Counted from the stretch's first letter, positions 8,071 to 17,347 are shown. The stretch is DNA of 64,000 bases from Streptomyces sp. SAT1 (GCF_001654495.1 NZ_CP015849.1:5121501-5185500); one strand, 5' to 3'. Notes: a model not told the origin generated them from the letters alone. Numbers and translations: made by a program.

Positions 8071-8850
8071 CTACGCCCCGTAGAACTCCCTGAGCACCGG
8101 CGCCAGCACCTCCGGCTCCACCGCGTGCGTCTGGCCCTCCAGGACGCCGTACGCGCCGTCGGGCACCGCCTGCGCGACCCGGCGGGCCGCCTCGCGCATC
8201 GGGCCGGGGCTCGCGCCGCCCGCCAGCGCCAGCACCGGCACGGCGACCGACGCCAGCAGCGCCTCCGGCACGGTGCCGTCGCCCATGACGGCGTCGTCGT
8301 ACGCGAGGGTGGGCGCGACCGCCTCCAGACCCGGCCACATGGGGGAGTGGCGGGCGTTGACGATCATCTGCTCGGCCAGCCCGGTCACCCGCAGGAACAG
8401 CTCCACCGCGTCCCCGCGCCGCCCCTCGGCCAGCGCCCGGTCCAGCTCGGCGGAGTACCGGGCGCGCTCGTCGCCGTGGTCCTGGCGCACCTCGAACGGC
8501 GGCTCGTACACCGCCACCCGTCGCACCGGCACCCCGGCGGCGGCCGCCCGAAGCGCCAGCACGGCACCCGAGGAGACGCCGTAGAGCGCCGCCTCGCCGC
8601 CCGCCGCCTCCACCACGGCCGCCAGGTCCTCCACCTCGCGCTCCACCGCGTACGGCGGCGTGTCGCCGCTCTCCCCGCGGCCCCGCCGGTCGTACACCAC
8701 CGCGGTGCACCCCGGTGCCAGCGCCGCCGCCAGCGGCGCGACCGTGGCGCCCGTCGACATCGCCCCGCTGACCAGTACGGCCACCGGCCCGCTGCCGGTG
8801 AGCCGAAAGGCGATCGGGGTGCCGTCACGGGAGAGGGTCTTCTTGTCCAT
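8071..8850 (-). CDS. alpha/beta-fold hydrolase
   Basis: This 259-residue cytoplasmic hydrolase has VYDRRGRGESG, the typical strand-loop after the oxyanion region. The nucleophile elbow is GVSSG near residue 100, and the His near the C-terminus is in EGQTHAVEPE. The catalytic acid is probably in the VPVLALAGG segment. Substrate is unknown. ATG 8850 was chosen because the fold starts directly after it; the longer reading frame to 9384 runs antisense to DUF427 sequence and adds no recognisable domain. Confidence 0.82.
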   Translation of the reverse strand: MDKKTLSRDGTPIAFRLTGSGPVAVLVSGAMSTGATVAPLAAALAPGCTAVVYDRRGRGESGDTPPYAVEREVEDLAAVVEAAGGEAALYGVSSGAVLALRAAAAGVPVRRVAVYEPPFEVRQDHGDERARYSAELDRALAEGRRGDAVELFLRVTGLAEQMIVNARHSPMWPGLEAVAPTLAYDDAVMGDGTVPEALLASVAVPVLALAGGASPGPMREAARRVAQAVPDGAYGVLEGQTHAVEPEVLAPVLREFYGA

Positions 8851-8888
8851 GGCTGTGCAGACTGCCACGCGCGCGGCGGCTCGCCGGG

Positions 8889-9212
8889 CTACAACACTTC
8901 GGTGTCGTAGAAGCAGAGGTGGTCCTTGATCGCCGCGACCTCCGGTTTCGGGTCGGGGTAGGCCCACACCAGGTCCGGCGCGTCCGGCAGCGACCAGTAG
9001 GACGCGTCGCCCTTGAAGGGGCAGTGCGTGTGCGTGTCCGAAGGGGTCAGCAGGTCGAGGCGTACGTCCTCGGCGGGCAGGTAGTAGCGCGGGGGACAGC
9101 CGGTCTCGCGCAGCACCAGGGGCCGCCGGCTCTCCGCCAGGACCTGACCCGCGCGCACCACGCGCACCTGCTCGTCGCCCTGCTCGACGGTGATCGTGTG
9201 TCCTTGTGTCAT
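8889..9212 (-). CDS. DUF427 domain-containing protein
   Basis: This 107-residue protein is a single DUF427 domain. It has RVVRAGQVLAESRRPLVLRE, then PRYYLPAEDV, then CPFKGDASYWSL and AYPDPKPEV, all characteristic of the family. The domain is small and all-beta, and its function is unknown in actinobacteria. ATG 9212 is used because the domain begins there; the longer frame to 9296 adds low-complexity residues. Confidence 0.85.
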   Translation of the reverse strand: MTQGHTITVEQGDEQVRVVRAGQVLAESRRPLVLRETGCPPRYYLPAEDVRLDLLTPSDTHTHCPFKGDASYWSLPDAPDLVWAYPDPKPEVAAIKDHLCFYDTEVL

Positions 9213-9275
9213 ACCGGGAACAGCGCTCGCGCGCGCGGGCTTCTTCCCGTGTGCCGAAGGCGGCCGGGCGCCGCG

Positions 9276-9281
9276 TACCGT
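9276..9281 (+). promoter_or_regulatory. -10 box TACCGT of the LOG-family gene
   Basis: TACCGT lies seven bases before ATG 9289, predicting transcription from 9288 and a leaderless mRNA. It fixes the start at 9289 rather than at the in-frame codon at 9190. Confidence 0.5.
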
Positions 9282-9288
9282 GAGGCGC

Positions 9289-9828
9289 ATGAACATCTGC
9301 GTCTTCCTCTCCGCCGCCGACCTCGACGACCGCTACACACGCCCCGCCCGGGACTTCGCCCGGCTGCTCGGCAAGGGCGGGCACAGCCTGGTGTGGGGCG
9401 GCTCGGACACCGGCCTGATGAAGGTCGTCGCGGACGGCGTGCAGGAGGCGGGCGGACGGCTGATCGGCGTGTCAGTCGACTTCCTCTCGGCCAAGGCCCG
9501 GCCCGGCGCCGACGAGATGGTGATCGCGGGCGACCTCGCCGAGCGCAAGAAGCTCCTCCTGGAGAAGGCCGACGCCGTCGTCGTCATGGTGGGCGGCACC
9601 GGCACCCTGGACGAGGCCACCGAGATCCTGGAGCTGAAGAAGCACGGCCGCACCGACAAGCCCGTGGTGCTGCTCAACACGGCCGGCTTCTACGACGGTC
9701 TGCGCGAGCAGTTCCGCCGGATGGAGGAGGAGGGCTTCCTGCCCCGCCCGCTGGCCGAGCTGGCGTTCTTCGCCGAGGAGCCCGCAGGGGCGCTCACGTA
9801 CCTGGAGGAGTCGCTGAGCGGCCGCTGA
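9289..9828 (+). CDS. TIGR00730/LOG family Rossmann-fold protein (nucleotide phosphoribohydrolase)
   Basis: This 179-residue protein has the LOG-family pattern. LVWGGSDTGLMKVVADG corresponds to the GGGxxGLM motif, and VGGTGTLDEATE corresponds to PGGxGTxxE, with the catalytic Glu. Characterised members remove ribose 5'-phosphate from N6-modified AMP (cytokinin activation) or other nucleoside monophosphates. The usual P of PGG is V here. The actual substrate in this organism is unknown. Confidence 0.85.
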   Translation: MNICVFLSAADLDDRYTRPARDFARLLGKGGHSLVWGGSDTGLMKVVADGVQEAGGRLIGVSVDFLSAKARPGADEMVIAGDLAERKKLLLEKADAVVVMVGGTGTLDEATEILELKKHGRTDKPVVLLNTAGFYDGLREQFRRMEEEGFLPRPLAELAFFAEEPAGALTYLEESLSGR

Positions 9829-9852
9829 CGCGCGGGTGCGAGCATGGCGGGC

Positions 9853-10542
9853 ATGGCTACACATGTGATCACCGGGGCCGGTTCCGGCATCGGCGCGGCC
9901 CTCGCCCGCCGCCTGCACGCGCGCGGGGACGACCTCGTGCTGCACGCGCGCGACGCGGGCCGCGCCAAGGAACTGGCGGCCGGGTTCCCCGGCGCCCGCA
10001 CCCTCGTCGGCGACCTGGCCGACCCGGACCGGCTCAGCTGGGCGTTCTCGCACCAGAGCCTGCCCGACCGGGTCGACTCCCTGCTGCACGTCGCGGGCGT
10101 CGTCGACCTCGGCCCGGTCGGCGAGCTGACCCCCAGGGCCTGGCACCACCAGCTGAACGTCAACCTGGTCGCCCCCGCCGAGCTGACCCGCCACTTCCTG
10201 CCGCAGCTGCGCGCCGCCCGCGGCCACGTCGTCTTCGTCAACTCCGGCGCGGGCCTGGCCGCGCACGCCGACTGGGCCGCGTACGCCGCCTCCAAGCACG
10301 GTCTGAAGGCGCTCGCCGACGCCCTGCGCCAGGAGGAGCACGGCAACGGCGTCCGCGTCACCTCCGTGTACCCGGGCCGCACCGCGAGCCCCATGCAGGT
10401 CAAGGTGCACCGGCAGGAGGGCAGGGAGTACGACCCGGCCCGCTGGATCGACCCCGAGTCGGTGGCGACGAGCGTCCTCACGGCCCTCGACCTGCCCCGG
10501 GACGCGGAGGTCACCGACCTCACGGTGCGGCCGGGGCACTGA
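9853..10542 (+). CDS. SDR family oxidoreductase
   Basis: This 229-residue classical short-chain dehydrogenase has TGAGSGIG at residues 6-13 for NAD(P) and the active-site YAASK near residue 143, with a Ser in FVNSGAG. The 20 C-terminal residues are ordinary. The substrate cannot be read from the sequence. Two in-frame ATGs lie nine bases apart (9844 and 9853); I use the second because the Rossmann strand begins directly after it. Confidence 0.85.
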   Translation: MATHVITGAGSGIGAALARRLHARGDDLVLHARDAGRAKELAAGFPGARTLVGDLADPDRLSWAFSHQSLPDRVDSLLHVAGVVDLGPVGELTPRAWHHQLNVNLVAPAELTRHFLPQLRAARGHVVFVNSGAGLAAHADWAAYAASKHGLKALADALRQEEHGNGVRVTSVYPGRTASPMQVKVHRQEGREYDPARWIDPESVATSVLTALDLPRDAEVTDLTVRPGH

Positions 10543-10560
10543 GCGCGCCGCGGCGTTCCG

Positions 10561-10566
10561 TACGCT
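10561..10566 (+). promoter_or_regulatory. -10 box TACGCT of the methionine synthase/ligA operon
   Basis: TACGCT is exactly six bases before GTG 10573, so transcription is predicted to begin at the G of the start codon. Confidence 0.5.
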
Positions 10567-10572
10567 GCTGCG

Positions 10573-11580
10573 GTGAGCGAAAACAGCGAGTTCGGCTTCG
10601 CCCCGGCCACCGGCCTCGGGTCGATGCCCGGCGGGGACGCCCGTGAGGCCGTCAAGACCGTCACCGGGACCTTCGAGGACTTCCCCTTCCTGCCCGAACT
10701 GCCCGCGCGCGGGCCCGGTGCCGACATGATCGGACGCACCGCCGGGATGCTCGTCGAGATGTACGCGCGCGTGGAGCCCAGCGGCTGGCGCCTGGGCGAC
10801 CGGCCGGGCCGCGACACCCGGCGGGCCAGGAGCTGGCTGGTCGAGGACCTGGACGCCCTGGAGGAGTACACCCAGGGCCACGAGGGCGCGCTGAAGGTCC
10901 AGGCGGCCGGGCCGTGGACGCTCGCCGCGGCGCTGGAGCTGAGGAACGGCGAGGCGGTCCTGTCCGACCCCGGCGCCTGCCGGGACCTGACCGCCTCGCT
11001 CGCCGAGGGGCTGCGGCTGCACCTGGCAGAGGTCCGGCGGCGGGTGCCCGGCGCCCGCCTCGTCCTCCAGCTGGACGAGCCGTCCCTGACCGCCGTGCTG
11101 CGCGGCCAGGTGCGTACCGCGAGCGGCTACCGCACCCACCGGGCCGTCGACCGGCAGATCGTGGAGGCCGGCCTGCGCGACGTCCTCGGCGCGCACTCCG
11201 GCGGCCCCGTCGTCGTCCACTCCTGCGCGCCCGACGTGCCCTTCGCGCTGCTGCGCCGGACCGGTGCCGCGGGCGTCTCCTTCGACCTCGCACTCCTCAC
11301 CGAGCGTGACGACGAGGCCATCGGAGAGGCGGTGGAGGGCGGCACCCGGCTCTTCGCCGGTGTCGTCCCCACCACGGACGGCCCGTTGTCAGACCCTGCC
11401 GGTAGCGTCATGGGTGTCAGAACGCTGTGGCGCAGGCTGGGGCTGCGACCGGAGCTGCTCGCCCGGTCGGTCACCCTCACCCCGGCGTGCGGACTCGCGG
11501 GAGCTTCCCCCGCGTACGCACGCCAGGCGCTCGCCCACTGCGTCCGGGCGGCGAGATCCCTCGCGGACAACCCAGAGTAA
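10573..11580 (+). CDS. methionine synthase, cobalamin-independent MetE-core type
   Basis: At 335 residues this is only the C-terminal catalytic barrel of MetE, the 'core-MetE' form found in actinobacteria and archaea. Zinc ligands are visible as His and Cys in VVHSCAPD and a Cys in LTPACGLAG. LQLDEPSL and GVVPTTDG are family landmarks. It is expected to transfer a methyl group to homocysteine, although the methyl donor of such short forms may be a corrinoid rather than methyl-tetrahydrofolate. ligA begins 16 bases downstream. Confidence 0.82.
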   Translation: MSENSEFGFAPATGLGSMPGGDAREAVKTVTGTFEDFPFLPELPARGPGADMIGRTAGMLVEMYARVEPSGWRLGDRPGRDTRRARSWLVEDLDALEEYTQGHEGALKVQAAGPWTLAAALELRNGEAVLSDPGACRDLTASLAEGLRLHLAEVRRRVPGARLVLQLDEPSLTAVLRGQVRTASGYRTHRAVDRQIVEAGLRDVLGAHSGGPVVVHSCAPDVPFALLRRTGAAGVSFDLALLTERDDEAIGEAVEGGTRLFAGVVPTTDGPLSDPAGSVMGVRTLWRRLGLRPELLARSVTLTPACGLAGASPAYARQALAHCVRAARSLADNPE

Positions 11581-11596
11581 TCGGGAGGACAACACG

Positions 11597-13792
11597 GTGG
11601 CCGGCGACAAGCAGCAAGCGGAGACAGCGGTGCCCGCCGAGGCGCGGGAGGAGCACGCCCGGCTCGCGGAGCAGGTCGAGGAGCACCGCTTCCGGTACTA
11701 CGTGAAGGACGCCCCCGTCGTCAGCGACGCCGACTTCGACCGGCTGCTGCGCTCCCTGGAGGCACTGGAGGACACCTACCCGGAGCTGCGCACGCCCGAC
11801 TCGCCCACCCAGAAGGTGGCGGGTTCGTACGCCACGGAGTTCACGGCCGTCGAGCACCGCGAGCGGATGCTCTCCCTGGACAACACGTTCAACGACGACG
11901 ACCTCGCCGCCTGGGCCGACCGCATCGCCCGCGAGCTGGGCGAGCAGGAGTACCACTTCCTGTGCGAGCTGAAGGTCGACGGCCTCGCGGTCAACTTGAC
12001 GTACGAGCACGGCCGGCTGACCCGTGCGGCCACCCGCGGCGACGGCCGCACCGGCGAGGACATCACCCCCAATGTGCGCACCATCGCGGAGATCCCCGAC
12101 CGGCTGCACGGCGAGAAGGTGCCCGGCCTCGTGGAGATCCGCGGCGAGGTCTTCTTCCCGATGGAGAAGTTCGAGGAGCTGAACGCCCGGCTGGTCGAGG
12201 CCGGCGACAAGCCCTTCGCCAACCCGCGCAACGCGGCGGCCGGTTCGCTGCGCCAGAAGGACCCGCGCGTCACCGCCACCCGCCCGCTGCACATGGTGGT
12301 CCACGGCATCGGCGCCCTGGAGGGCTACGAGGGCCTGAACCGCCTCTCCCAGGCGTACGAGCTGCTGCACGGCTGGGGCCTGCCCACCTCCCCGCACAAC
12401 AGGGTGGTGGACGACCTCGCGGGCGTGCGCGAGTTCATCGCGTACTACGGCGAGCACCGGCACTCCGTGGCGCACGAGATCGACGGCGCCGTCATCAAGC
12501 TCGACGAGATCCGCCTCCAGGGCCGCCTCGGCTCCACGGCCCGCGCGCCCCGCTGGGCCATCGCGTACAAGTACGCGCCCGAAGAGGTCAACACCAAGCT
12601 CCTCGACATCAAGGTGGGCGTCGGACGCACCGGCCGGGTCACGCCCTACGCGCAGGTCGAGCCGGTCACGGTGGCCGGCTCGGAGGTCGAGTTCGCCACC
12701 CTGCACAACCAGGACGTGGTCAAGGCCAAGGGCGTCCTCATCGGGGACACCGTGGTGCTGCGCAAGGCCGGTGACGTCATCCCGGAGATCCTCGGCCCGG
12801 TCGTCGACCTGCGCGACGGCAGCGAGCGGGAGTTCGTCATGCCCGCCGAGTGCCCCGAGTGCGGTACGCCGCTGCGGGCCATGAAGGAGGGCGACATCGA
12901 CCTGCGCTGCCCCAACGCCCGTACGTGTCCGGCGCAGTTGCGCGAGCGGGTCTCGTATCTGGCGGGCCGGCAGTGCCTGGACATCGAGCACTTCGGCGAG
13001 GTCGCCGCCGCCGCGCTCACCCACCCGCTGGAACCGGCCGATCCGCCGCTGGCCGACGAGGGCGACCTGTTCGACCTGACGGTGGAGAAGCTGCTGCCCA
13101 TCAAGGCCCATGTGCTCGACCCGGACAGCGGTCTGCCCAAGCGGGACCCGAAGACCGGCGAGGAGAAGGTCGTCACCGTCTTCGCCAACCAGAAGGGCGA
13201 GCCGAAGAAGAACACCCTGGCGCTGCTGGAGAACATCGCGGCGGCCAAGGACCGCCCGCTGGCCCGCTTCCTGAACGGGCTTTCCATCCGCCATGTGGGC
13301 CCGGTCGCCGCGCAGGCACTCGCGCGCGAGTTCCGTTCCCTGGACCGGATCGAGCAGGCCACCGAGGAGGAACTGGCCAATATCGACGGCGTCGGCCCGA
13401 TCATCGCGGCGGCCGTCAAGGAGTGGTTCACCGAGGACTGGCACCGCGAGATCGTGCGCAAGTGGAAGGCGGCCGGTGTGCCGTTGGAGGACGCGTCCTC
13501 CGGCGCCGACGAGGGGCCGCGTCCGCTGGAGGGCCTGACGGTCGTGGTCACCGGCACCCTCGAACACTTCACCAGGGACGGAGCCAAGGACGCGCTCCAG
13601 AGCCGGGGCGCCAAGGTGACCGGTTCGGTGTCGAAGAAGACGTCGTTCGTCGTGGTGGGCGACAACCCCGGTTCGAAATACGACAAGGCGATGCAGGCGA
13701 AGGTTCCGGTGCTGAACGAGGAAGGTTTCGGAATTCTCCTGGAACAGGGCCCGGAAGCGGCGGCCGAAGTCGCTCTACCGACCGAAGAGTAG
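11597..13792 (+). CDS. ligA: NAD-dependent DNA ligase LigA
   Basis: LigA seals nicks in DNA during replication and repair. The 731-residue protein has all domains in order. These are the Ia segment (HRFRYYVKDAPVVSDADFD), the adenylation lysine in CELKVDGLAV near residue 127, the OB fold, the four-Cys zinc finger (CPECG ... CPNARTCP), helix-hairpin-helix repeats (NIDGVGPIIAAAV) and a C-terminal BRCT domain. The start is GTG 11597 after TCGGGAGGAC; extension into the upstream gene in the same frame is not needed. Confidence 0.97.
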   Translation: MAGDKQQAETAVPAEAREEHARLAEQVEEHRFRYYVKDAPVVSDADFDRLLRSLEALEDTYPELRTPDSPTQKVAGSYATEFTAVEHRERMLSLDNTFNDDDLAAWADRIARELGEQEYHFLCELKVDGLAVNLTYEHGRLTRAATRGDGRTGEDITPNVRTIAEIPDRLHGEKVPGLVEIRGEVFFPMEKFEELNARLVEAGDKPFANPRNAAAGSLRQKDPRVTATRPLHMVVHGIGALEGYEGLNRLSQAYELLHGWGLPTSPHNRVVDDLAGVREFIAYYGEHRHSVAHEIDGAVIKLDEIRLQGRLGSTARAPRWAIAYKYAPEEVNTKLLDIKVGVGRTGRVTPYAQVEPVTVAGSEVEFATLHNQDVVKAKGVLIGDTVVLRKAGDVIPEILGPVVDLRDGSEREFVMPAECPECGTPLRAMKEGDIDLRCPNARTCPAQLRERVSYLAGRQCLDIEHFGEVAAAALTHPLEPADPPLADEGDLFDLTVEKLLPIKAHVLDPDSGLPKRDPKTGEEKVVTVFANQKGEPKKNTLALLENIAAAKDRPLARFLNGLSIRHVGPVAAQALAREFRSLDRIEQATEEELANIDGVGPIIAAAVKEWFTEDWHREIVRKWKAAGVPLEDASSGADEGPRPLEGLTVVVTGTLEHFTRDGAKDALQSRGAKVTGSVSKKTSFVVVGDNPGSKYDKAMQAKVPVLNEEGFGILLEQGPEAAAEVALPTEE

Positions 13793-14052
13793 CGGTTGAA
13801 GGCCCTCCGATCGGCGCATATCAGATGCATACGGGTGGCCGGGGCGCATTCGGGCAACCGTCCGCGACCGCTGCCCGAGGAAGCCTTCCGCGGCCTACTG
13901 TTGAGGAGTGCGCCCGCCGTGCCCAGTTGCGGCCGGGGCATCCCCGTGCTCCTGACGAGTACGTGGAAGGGTTTTCCAGCGCGGCTGTGCCCAGGGGACG
14001 TCGGGCATCGGGCCGCGTGGCGTGGGCACCGCCGGCTGTGAGAGGGACGGGA
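13793..14052 (+). other. 260-base upstream region of the GGDEF-EAL gene
   Basis: No gene is supported here. TACTGT at 13896-13901 lies six bases before a GTG (13908) that could start only a 15-residue peptide, so it may be a promoter giving a leader of about 145 bases. Confidence 0.35.
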
Positions 14053-16317
14053 ATGGAACCGACCGAGAGCGCCTCCCCGCACTCACGGCTGCGCCGGATG
14101 ACCGGTGCGTGGCGCGGACGGGGGAGGCGGACGGGACAGCGTTCGCGCCCGGACCGGCGCACCGCACCGCCGGGGCACCCGGGCCGCGCCGCCCGGCCGT
14201 ACGCGGTCACGGAGGTCCGCGCCCCCGTCCGCCCGCCCGGTGAGCACCTGTCAGGGCTGCCCGGCACCGGGACCGGCACGCGTCCGTCCCGGCCGGCCCT
14301 GCCCGCGGTGGTCGCCTCGGCCGCCGCCCTCACCCTCGGCGCCGGTTTCTACGGCGCGTTCACCGCGGGTCACGCCCTCTTCCCGTCCGGCACGGCCGGC
14401 TGGTCGCTGGCCGTGCTCACCGGCGTCATCGTCGGCCACCTGGTCATGCTCGGCCGGGCCCGCTGGTGGGGCGGCACCGGCTCCGGCGCCGCCCTCACCC
14501 TCGCCGTGCTGCTGCTCTACGGCTGGGTGCCGGCCGGACTGGTCAGCCTCACCGTCGTCGTCCTGGTCGGGGTGGCCCGGCGCCACCGCTGGCGCCCCGG
14601 CGTGCTGCACGGCTCCGTCGACATCCTCGGCATCGCCGCCGCCGCCCTGCTGCTCGGTGCCTTCGGCCGGGTGCCGACCGTGGAGCACCCCTGGGACCCG
14701 GGCACCTGGACCGTGTACACCGCCCTCCAGGTGGTGCTCGTCGCCGCCGTCTACCTGGCGGTGACCCGCGTCCTGCTCTGGTACCTGCACTCCCCGCGCA
14801 CCGACCCGGTGCCCACCGTGGCCCGCACCGCGCTCGTCAGACAGGGCCTGGTCGCGGTGGCCCTGCTCGGCATCGCGCCGCTGGTCTGCGTCGTCGCCGT
14901 CGCCGAACCGGTCCTGCTGCCGCTGTTCGCCATTCCGCTCATCGCCCTGGACTCCACCCTGTGGATCGCCCGCGCCCGCGCCGAGGAGCAGTTGCGCGAC
15001 CCGCTGACCGGGCTGCCCAACCGGCAGTGGCTGCTGGAGCGCATCTGGACCGCCCTGGACGACGCCGAGCGCATCGGCGCGCGCGCCGCCCTGATGCTGA
15101 TCGACCTCGACCGCTTCCGCTCGGTCAACGACACCCTCGGGCACCTCGCCGGGGACCGGCTGCTGCTCCAGATCGCCGACCGGCTGCGGCAGGCGCTGCC
15201 GCGCGGGGCGGAGGCCGCGCGGCTCGGCGGGGACGAGTTCGCCGTGTTACTGCCCGTCGCCGACTCCACGACCTCGGCGACCCGTATCGCGCGCGGCCTG
15301 GTCACCACGCTCAGCTCGCCCCTCGACCTCGACGGGCTCACCCTCGTCCTGGAGGCCAGCGCCGGGGTCGCCGTCTTCCCCGACCACGCCCTGGACGCCG
15401 AGGGCATGCTGCGCCGGGCGGACGTGGCGATGTACCAGGCCAAGCGGGACCGCACCGGCGTGGAGGCGTACGAGTCCAAGCGGGACTCCAACACCCCCGA
15501 CCGGCTCGGGCTCCTGGGCGACCTGCGCCGGGCCCTGGACGCCCACGAGGTGCAGCTGCACTACCAGCCCAAGGTGCGCTTCGACGGCCAGGTGGCCGGC
15601 CTGGAGGCGCTGGTGCGCTGGGTGCACCCCGAGCGCGGCAAGGTGCCGCCGGACGAGTTCATAGCCATCGCCGAGTCCTCCGGGCTGATGCCCCATCTGA
15701 CGGAGTACGTGCTGGAGACCGCCCTCGGGCAGGTCGCCGCGTGGCGCGCGCAGGGCCTGTTCGTGCCGGTGGCCGTCAATGTCTCCCCGCGCGATGTGCA
15801 CACCCCCGGCTTCGCCGGTTCGGTGGCCGCCCGCCTCGCCCGGCACGGCGTCCCGGCGGGCGCCCTCCAGCTGGAGATCACCGAGCATGTCCTCCTGGAG
15901 GACCCGCAGCGGGCCGCCGACACCCTGGCGGGCCTGACCGCGCACGGCGTGAAGATGTCCCTGGACGACTTCGGCACCGGCTACTCCTCGCTGGTGCACC
16001 TGCGCAGGCTGCCGGTGAGCGAGCTGAAGATCGACCGCTCGTTCGTGGCCCGCCTCGCGGTGGACACCGAGGACGCCGAGATCGTGCGCTGCACCGTCGA
16101 CCTCGCCCACTCCCTCGGCCTCCTCGTCGTCGCCGAGGGCGTCGAGGACGACGAGACCTGGGAGCGGCTGCGCGACCTGCGCTGCGACGCCGTACAGGGC
16201 TGGCTGGTCGCCGCCGCGATGCCCCCCGAGGAGACCACGGCCTGGCTCCGCGCCCGCGGCTCCCGAGGCTGGATCCGCCCGGCGGCGGCCCTGCCCGCGG
16301 TGGCGACGGACGAGTGA
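14053..16317 (+). CDS. rmdB: membrane GGDEF-EAL protein, probable c-di-GMP phosphodiesterase (RmdB-like)
   Basis: The 754-residue protein has a basic, Pro-rich N-terminus, about eight membrane helices (residues 83-305), then GGDEF (392-396) and EAL (518-520) domains. The EAL catalytic residues look complete: EAL, ITEH, DDFGTGYSSL, KIDRSF and AEGVE. The GGDEF motif is also intact, but the inhibitory RxxD site nine residues before it is absent. By position after ligA it matches SCO5495/RmdB, a c-di-GMP phosphodiesterase affecting aerial hyphae. A TTA codon (15247-15249, just after GGDEF) makes translation depend on the bldA tRNA. ATG 14053. Confidence 0.87.
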   Translation: MEPTESASPHSRLRRMTGAWRGRGRRTGQRSRPDRRTAPPGHPGRAARPYAVTEVRAPVRPPGEHLSGLPGTGTGTRPSRPALPAVVASAAALTLGAGFYGAFTAGHALFPSGTAGWSLAVLTGVIVGHLVMLGRARWWGGTGSGAALTLAVLLLYGWVPAGLVSLTVVVLVGVARRHRWRPGVLHGSVDILGIAAAALLLGAFGRVPTVEHPWDPGTWTVYTALQVVLVAAVYLAVTRVLLWYLHSPRTDPVPTVARTALVRQGLVAVALLGIAPLVCVVAVAEPVLLPLFAIPLIALDSTLWIARARAEEQLRDPLTGLPNRQWLLERIWTALDDAERIGARAALMLIDLDRFRSVNDTLGHLAGDRLLLQIADRLRQALPRGAEAARLGGDEFAVLLPVADSTTSATRIARGLVTTLSSPLDLDGLTLVLEASAGVAVFPDHALDAEGMLRRADVAMYQAKRDRTGVEAYESKRDSNTPDRLGLLGDLRRALDAHEVQLHYQPKVRFDGQVAGLEALVRWVHPERGKVPPDEFIAIAESSGLMPHLTEYVLETALGQVAAWRAQGLFVPVAVNVSPRDVHTPGFAGSVAARLARHGVPAGALQLEITEHVLLEDPQRAADTLAGLTAHGVKMSLDDFGTGYSSLVHLRRLPVSELKIDRSFVARLAVDTEDAEIVRCTVDLAHSLGLLVVAEGVEDDETWERLRDLRCDAVQGWLVAAAMPPEETTAWLRARGSRGWIRPAAALPAVATDE

Positions 16318-16731
16318 ACCCGGGGCCGGGCCGTCGCTCCCGTCGCGGCCGGAGGGCGGCGCACCGGGTCTGACGGCGGCGCGGTCCGCACCCGGCCCGC
16401 GCGGCGCGCGGACGCGGGGGCGGGGCGGGGGCGTAGGTCCGCGTCACGCCACGCTCACCGTCGCGTGCTCTCCGCAGGGCGATATCCGGTCGGTCCGGTC
16501 CGGTTCGGTCTGGTTCGGTCCGGTTCGGTACGGGGAGCCGTGAGAAGGCGATGCCTCGTCGGGTGCCTGAAGCCGTCCGGCCGCGGCTGCGCGGGCGGCG
16601 ACGGATGAATGTCCTCCGGCCCGGCGGGTCGTTGTCCGCGGACGACAACCCGTCTGCGGCGGCGGTGCCGGTCGCCCGGCCCCGTCGGCGGACGACGAGT
16701 GGCCCCGGCGCCCGCCCGCCGTGGCTGGACG
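16318..16731. other. intergenic region with short GC repeats
   Basis: I see no convincing gene on either strand. It contains runs of GGGGG/GGGG near 16416-16432 and four imperfect copies of a 10-base unit related to CGGTTCGGTC at 16491-16530. An open frame from ATG 16551 continues antisense through the TetR gene and looks like a shadow. Confidence 0.5.
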
Positions 16732-16749
16732 CCCGGCCCGCAGGCCGGG
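16732..16749 (-). terminator. hairpin at the end of the TetR gene
   Basis: CCCGGCC-CGCA-GGCCGGG is a perfect 7-bp stem with a four-base loop, directly after the minus-strand stop codon at 16750. It has no U tract. Confidence 0.55.
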
Positions 16750-17337
16750 TCAGTCCGTGCCGGGTGGGGCGAAGCGGCTGGTCAGGAGGGCGAGGCGCTG
16801 TTCGTGGGCGGCTTCCGGGAGGCGGCCGCTGCGCATCAGGGTGACCAGGCCGTGCAGACCGGCCCAGTACGTCTCCGTGAGGAGTGCGGGATCGTCGCCC
16901 TCGGCCGCTACGGGGGCGACCGCCGCGAGCAGTTCGCCGAACGCCTCGTGGAGGGCCGCCGGAGCCTCGGGAGTGGCGAACGGCAGCTCGGTCTCGTGGG
17001 TGAAGATCGCGTCGTAGAGCGCGGGCCGCCGCCGGGCGAAGGCGGTGTACGTCTCGCCCACCGCGGTGAGCGCCTGGCGTACGCCCGAGGCCGCCGTACG
17101 CGCCGCGCGCAGCTCGACGGCGAGTTCCGCGCAGCCCTGCACCGCGACCGCCGCCATGATCGCGCCCTTGCCCTTGAAGTGGCTGTAGAGGACCGGCTGG
17201 CTGTACTCGATCTCGGCGGCGAGCCGGCGGGTGGTGACCGCGTCCCAGCCCTCCGCCTCGGCCAGTTCCCGCGCGGCCGTCACGATCAGCCGTTCGCGGT
17301 CCGCTCGTTCGCGCTCCCGGCGCTTCTGGATGGTCAT
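16750..17337 (-). CDS. TetR family transcriptional regulator
   Basis: This 195-residue protein has a TetR HTH near its N-terminus (VTTRRLAAEIEYSQPVLYSHF) and a TetR_C-type ligand domain with HETELPFATPEAP. It is divergent from a DUF4267 membrane gene. Palindromes with CTAGC arms flank both starts, which suggests it represses that gene and itself. ATG at 17337 or 17346 are both possible; neither has a strong ribosome-binding site. Confidence 0.85.
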   Translation of the reverse strand: MTIQKRRERERADRERLIVTAARELAEAEGWDAVTTRRLAAEIEYSQPVLYSHFKGKGAIMAAVAVQGCAELAVELRAARTAASGVRQALTAVGETYTAFARRRPALYDAIFTHETELPFATPEAPAALHEAFGELLAAVAPVAAEGDDPALLTETYWAGLHGLVTLMRSGRLPEAAHEQRLALLTSRFAPPGTD

Positions 17338-17347
17338 GCATTCCATT

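Noticed and set aside
8851..9384. N-terminal extension of the alpha/beta hydrolase up to 9384
   Set aside because: The extra sequence lies antisense to the DUF427 gene region and adds no recognisable domain.
12646..14082. Long open frames opposite ligA, and similar ones opposite ilvB, gatB, the MMPL and GGDEF genes
   Set aside because: They mirror real genes, are rich in Arg, Gly and Pro or His and Val, and contain no domain. Such frames arise from GC-rich third positions.
16416..16432. Possible G-quadruplex
   Set aside because: Only three runs of four or more G are adjacent. The fourth run is only two bases.
16551..16844. Frame starting at ATG 16551 in the gap before the TetR gene
   Set aside because: It continues antisense through the TetR coding region and has low-complexity Arg/Pro/Gly content, so it looks like a shadow.
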